Origin: Ancylostoma caninum
Lineage: Eukaryota; Nematoda; Chromadorea; Rhabditida; Ancylostomatidae
Direction of reading: 5' to 3'
NCBI GenBank assembly: GCA_037903475.1
Contig: JBAJFG010000006.1
Location: 509,501-573,500 of the forward strand
Length of the DNA stretch: 64,000 nt
Shown here: in pieces, positions 59,369 to 64,000 of the stretch
Numbering within the stretch: the first letter of the stretch is position 1
How the letters are laid out: every line of letters starts with the position of its first letter
The notes under the pieces: model-generated
Databases searched by the model: none
Seen by the model: the letters and a program-made list of their open reading frames with translations, nothing else
Told to the model about the DNA's origin: nothing
Position numbers and translations under genes: made by a program

Positions 59369-60806
59369 TACATTCACATACATGAACTGAAAACCCAGAG
59401 AATTTCCAGAAGTCCGAGTTTTTTAAATTATTTTTTCAGCGTTTCCTAACTTTCAGAATTTTTTAAAGGTATTTCCCCTCGCAAGTTTTCAAATCTTCAC
59501 ATTACGTGCATGCATGCACACATATCCATACTTTTTTTAGAGAATTTTTTGGTTGTTATTTGATTTAGTGTATCCTTTAGCGGGTTAGCGGATTATTACA
59601 TCTTCGGAATCAGACCACTCTACGACAAGATGACAGAGGTCACGGTTTTTCTTCGTCTTACTGCTTAAGAAGCTGCACTATTCTCTGCCAATAGTTCCCA
59701 TCATAAGCCATGTACATGCCTAATTAACTAGCGAACGTATGAGGCTGTCCCTGGCAATTTTTCCCGATGCACTGGAGGGAAAGTGAATATTATAGATCTT
59801 CCCTCTCAATAGTTGGCGCTGTCAGGGGAGTAGTTTGGCCAGAGTAGCGGCATACTGTTCAACAAAAAACCAGAATGTTCAAAAATTATTATGAACAAAG
59901 CTGGATGGACAGAGATGTTCTCTCCCCTTAACAAATGTTTGTTAAAATACTTCATTCATGTATTGCTGGAAGAGGGATGGAACTGCAATTAGTAAACTGC
60001 AATTACATAGTATCTGCACGCGCCATAGAAGTTCCCCCTGCAGAGAGTAGCAAAAAGCTTGTTCTGGAAAAATGTGCACAGTAATTACTCAAAGTTTCGG
60101 AAGAAAAAAAAACGTCCCGGAAGAAAAGTGTGGGTGTGCAAGTGGAAATTATTTATGCTGCTGAGGTTTGTTTTAATTAATACATAGTTAACGTCCCGGA
60201 AGAAAACTATGGGTGTGCAAGTGGAAATTATTTATGCTGCTGGGGTTTGTTTTAATTAATAGTTATGTATAGATAATGATAATAATTTCTTCTAGACGTA
60301 AGAAACAAAAGCAGTCCGAGCGCATCCAATCTCCCAACTAAAATCACAGGGTTTGCCATAAGAATATTCTTGCTGTCGTTCGGACGGATTCTCTCATGCA
60401 AATACAAATAAAATTAAAAATGGCAGGTGAGGCATCCTCTTAGGACCGCTATCCCTCGGAAACCTCAAGAAATCCAATCGCTTCATTTCCTAGATAGAGA
60501 TGCGTAGATGCGACACACAGGGGATTAGGTATATGGTGTAGGAAGTCAGTGCACGGAAAATTACACGTGCGACACTTGGGACGAGTAATAATGTAGTAAT
60601 TCACAGCCTCTCCCTTACCACCCCGGTCGGGGAGACTTTAATGAACACGGTCTTTAGGCAGCTAATGCTCAATTAAAAAGTTACTGAGTTAGATTTGAGA
60701 ATTGTTGCCTTTAGCCAATGGATCTACGCTTGAGCCTTCCACGAGAGCAAGAGGATTTATGCGTGATGGAAACAAAAGGGATCAGATCTCACAAACAATC
60801 TAAAGT
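59369..60806. other. Intergenic between convergent genes
   Basis: The only structure is a 79-bp tandem pair at 60112-60266. The convergent neighbours are the transporter (plus) and the CCP-like gene (minus). No clear poly(A) signal was found for the transporter. Confidence 0.35.
60112..60266. repeat. 79-bp tandem duplication
   Basis: ACGTCCCGGAAGAAAA…GTTTTAATTAATA is present twice in direct orientation, starting at 60112 and 60191, with few differences. A recent simple duplication. Confidence 0.8.
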
Positions 60807-60812
60807 TTTATT
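60807..60812 (-). promoter_or_regulatory. Polyadenylation signal of the CCP-like gene
   Basis: TTTATT on the plus strand (AATAAA on the minus) lies about 210 bp after the stop codon at 61024. Confidence 0.45.
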
Positions 60813-61023
60813 GAATCACATTAGGAGACTTTGTTGCTCTATGTAGGCCAAAAATCGAAGAGTCACGTTAATGGTCAAATATTCACCAAGTATGATTATC
60901 CAGAGCTGCAAAATTTTCCAGCCATTTGTGTCAATATGTTGCTTCGGAGCGAAACTCTAGATTAAGGTTGAATTGGCTCTTCTAGAATGGCTAAATACCC
61001 TTCCACATATTGGTGTTATCTGC

Positions 61024-62237
61024 TCAGGGATTCTTGGCAGCAAATCCTCCTTGATAAAGAGGCTGATACGGAATATTCCCTAAAAAGTAAACGTTTGTAT
61101 AGTAGAGGAGGAGGATAATTCGAGTAGTGAAAATGTACCCACCTACTCCTGAACCAACTGGACCATTACTATTAATTACGGGGCCGACACCTCCACTCCC
61201 AGTTCCAATTGGGAATCCATTCTGAGCAGTGCCCGTCCCGATGGGGAATCCGTTCTGACCTTGATACTGGTTGTTGTTGTAGAATGGCTGGGCACCTAGA
61301 AAACTTGTTTTCCTTCCATTGATCACATCGAATGTATGTATTTTCTTGGAAATCCTAGAAAATTCTTTTCTTTTGAACTGGCACCGACCAATCTGATTCT
61401 GCGAGCATCTTCCAAACGAAGGTGGCTGCCAATTTCCAAAAGTGCACGTTAGGGTATTTGGAACTGGAATGGGGATCATATCCAAAAATTGTCCTAAAAA
61501 GGACTAGAAGTTCCTTGTTCTTACCTATCATATAACCTCCATTGTAACATGTCGCCGTCACTGTCATTCCGTTGTAACCGGGTCCATAGTTGCTGAGAGT
61601 AGCCCCAATGGGGGCGGGTAGATTGTAGCAGTAAGCTGAATTGACGAAGTTGTCCAGCAATAAAAAGTAGCGGAACTCCTAGCCCCTACACTCCCACACC
61701 CCCCACCCCCTTATCCATCTGCGGCAACGCGTTAAAGCGTTTATCCGCATTTCAGCGGCATTTCTTGCATTTCTAATTTCTATGTAGTAAGAACGTCAAC
61801 GCAAATGAATCGTTGTGCAGGTAATGGGCGGAGCTGCAAAGCTCCTTGGCCAATCGCATTGATTGACCAATCCCAGAGCTCGTAAGCCGGGTTTTCAGGG
61901 TGAAACCCTCTATGCTCATTTCCAGCTGATTGATCACGCGCGGATGGTGAATTGACATGCCTCTTTAACTCAACTTTCTGAGATATATCTAATTCCAGGA
62001 GCAGTTCGATCCCAGTAATGGATTTGTCCATTACCCTAATTCTTTTGGTTTTTGGACACCCACATATTCGATATCCTCATTGCACTTCCGCTAAGTGCAT
62101 GGGCAGAATAGGCTCGAGGGACGGAAGAAGAAGCCATCAGAGGATTGAAGTTTGAATTTACTCGAAACGAAAACGCCATTACCTCGCGTCCGCGGAGCAA
62201 AGAAAAGAGCAAATACAGCAGCAATCAGCAGGCTCAT
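61024..62237 (-). CDS. Small secreted protein with CCP/sushi-like module
   Basis: Five exons on the minus strand: 62237-62183, 61635-61525, 61493-61389, 61295-61143, 61079-61024. All junctions have GT/AG and are phase 1; the joined frame is 159 aa with a TGA stop. Residues 1-18 (MSLLIAAVFALFFAPRTR) look like a signal peptide. Residues about 20-83 hold four cysteines in the order YC, ATC, LTC, GRC, with a tryptophan in GNWQPPSFGRC before the last: the pattern of a complement-control (sushi) module. The rest is a Gly/Asn/Gln-rich tail with NGFPIGTGT repeated in variant form. Secretion is likely; binding partner unknown. Poly(A) signal near 60807. Longer frames across its introns are artefacts. 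Confidence 0.75.
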
Positions 62238-64000
62238 CTTCTTAGAAAATAGAGAGATACGCCGCTTTGTGATAGCCATAAAAATATTCATCTTTGTAAC
62301 GTATATTTTCAAGACATTGAAAAAAGATAGGCCATGTAGTGGACAGGAAGAGGATTCCATAAACATGATGATCAAAGATGAACCACGCAACAACGGGCGC
62401 TATCCCGGAGATAAAATGAGATAAATACTCTAATATTTTCAAATGTAATATTAATAATGTTAACCCAGCAAAGAGGTACCATCCAGTCAGTAGTGAAATA
62501 TATAAGTGTGTGACATTATCGTTCAGATAAACCTATCACCATAGGCAAGGAAATACAGTGGAAATACATTTTTGAGAAAAAAAAATGGGATTCCCCATTG
62601 CTACTGCTAACATCCTTTCTGCTCCAGAGGGCGGTTAAGTTTTTGCAAATATTCCAATTCACGCTTTTCTGCTGATAGTTCCCTGTCCATATCCAATACA
62701 TTTACGTGCTCCATCCAGTCGGACATGTTGGATAACTGGACTGGATATTCTATTATTCAAGAAGGATTTATCCGCGGATGCGTGATCAGGCACGCTTCAC
62801 TGCAGAATTAATTAATTTATTTTATTTATTTATTTTCACTTCCAAGGGCAGAGGACACAATGCGACCCTTCAACGAAGGTAGAAGAGAGGACAGTGACAA
62901 TTATTTGGTAGGTTTTTGTAAGCATCATTGGGAAATGAAAATAATATCACTTCTTGAATGCGGACTATTTGAGGCTCTCTTACGTGTCGAACCTTTATTT
63001 TTTATTTGGTTGGTTTCTCCATAGTAACCAGCCTAGAACAACTCCATCAATTGACCCAGGTGTTCCCTTTCATCGAACCGTTGATCATTTCTGAGTACTT
63101 GAATGTTGGTCGTTTCATTGTGTATACAGAATAGAGGCTAGAGGGCTGTTCATCAAAAATAAGCTATTGTTTTCTACGCTATATAGGGAAATCACACGAA
63201 ATAGAAGTTTAATGGAATGAAAAAAAGCTGACTCATGGATGGATATTAAAGAAAAAATACTCCTTGACTTCTAGAAGAGGTGAAGGTATGCACCGTCTCA
63301 AAGTTATGATGAAATGGATTCAACCATATGAAAAAGGGAGAAAAACAACTGAAGTTTACGTGTGGGAGTGTACTCGACCACTATGTAAGTACGTAGCAAA
63401 GACCATTTCGATCCGAGCATAATCTACCGTCTGGAAAGTTCACATTACACCTAGCAATGAAATAAGTAGTAACACATCATTCGTTCTCCATACAAAATAC
63501 TTTACAATTGTTCCTATTTCTGCAAACACACGTGTGTACTATGCGTCCGGACAACTCACCCATAAATCACGGCGCATTTCAAAACTGGAAATCGAAATTA
63601 AAATGGAAACGGAGAGAAAAGTGCCAGTTAACTATTCCAGGTTACTCCTGTTATTCTGGCTCTGTTACTTCTTATCTGATATAGAGGCACCTCTACCGTT
63701 TTAGAATTATCTTGTGCTGGACAACTAACACAAATGCTCTATGATTCGAGCTGATATCTTTAGTTCGCACATCCGCATAAACAAGATCAGTACCTGTTTA
63801 TTACAACAAATCTTTCGTTCGCTAAGTAACCTACTAATTTCCCGATAGTTCACCTTGATAACTGTTCATTGGCTGAATTGTTTTTGTGATTCCTTACATG
63901 GGTGGCTATTCGCCGATCAATTTCCTGGATAATGAATTCCTGCTGGTGTGATTGTCTCGGGTTTAATATGGTCCTGGTGTGACGCATTCCAACCTATACA
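62238..64000. other. Right end, no gene recognised
   Basis: A 66-codon hydrophobic minus-strand frame at 62242-62442 (VVAWFIFDHHVYGILFL) ends just upstream of the CCP-like start, but without splice partners. ATTTATTT simple sequence lies at 62815-62835. No further exon chains or repeats found. Confidence 0.35.

Noticed and set aside
61024..61485. 153-codon single-exon version of the secreted gene
   Set aside because: It reads through two introns; the spliced five-exon model removes the intron-derived stretches and restores the cysteine spacing and signal peptide.
62242..62442. Hydrophobic 66-codon minus-strand frame as a membrane protein exon
   Set aside because: No matching donor/acceptor or adjoining exon was found; hydrophobicity alone is common in AT-rich DNA.

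Overview
The window reads as nuclear DNA of a nematode, most likely a strongylid (hookworm-like) worm. The support is a nematode-specific chemoreceptor family (Srt), many short exons bounded by GT and (T)TTCAG-type splice sites, conserved intron phases, AATAAA signals, and a very high load of small inverted-repeat transposons. Genes are split into exons of about 55-200 bp, so most long open frames here are not genes. All gene models below were assembled by hand by joining exons, checking frame, and comparing paralogues inside the window.

Layout, left to right. (1) 1-2495, plus strand: the 3' part of an SLC17-type major-facilitator anion transporter; its first exons lie outside the window. (2) 2.7-10.5 kb: no convincing host gene; a hairpin, a 1.2-kb foldback element with tRNA-like segments, two TIR elements and two elements bounded by TTAAAGGCAGCA. 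(3) 11040-14847, 20731-26903 and 30232-31390, plus strand: a tandem array of Srt-family seven-transmembrane chemoreceptors. Two copies are intact nine-exon genes (319 and 323 aa); the third is a relic keeping only the first and last exons. A Helitron-like fragment interrupted by a deleted Tc1-like transposon lies between copies one and two. (4) 31.5-37.4 kb: mariner relic, an 861-bp TIR element and foldback MITEs. (5) 37567-58568, plus strand: a complete eleven-exon paralogue of the SLC17 transporter (479 aa) spread over 21 kb. Its 11.2-kb second intron holds a 60-bp minisatellite and an isolated 172-codon ORF; other introns hold MITEs and a cluster of AP-1-like palindromes. (6) 61024-62237, minus strand: a five-exon gene for a small secreted protein (159 aa) with one CCP/sushi-like module and a Gly/Asn/Gln-rich tail. 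(7) 62.3-64 kb: nothing convincing.

The two transporter paralogues have internal coding exons of identical length and phase (144, 198, 133, 76, 192 and 154 bp) and flank the receptor array. The Srt copies likewise share lengths of exons 1-8 (59, 79, 82, 120, 86, 150, 135, 130 bp). The locus therefore looks like two tandemly expanded families later inflated by transposons. I see no operon-like metabolic pathway, CRISPR array, rRNA or functional tRNA. The most unusual material is repetitive: three near-identical 470-bp palindromes with about 205-bp arms, a nested MITE family, and the in-frame 60-bp satellite.
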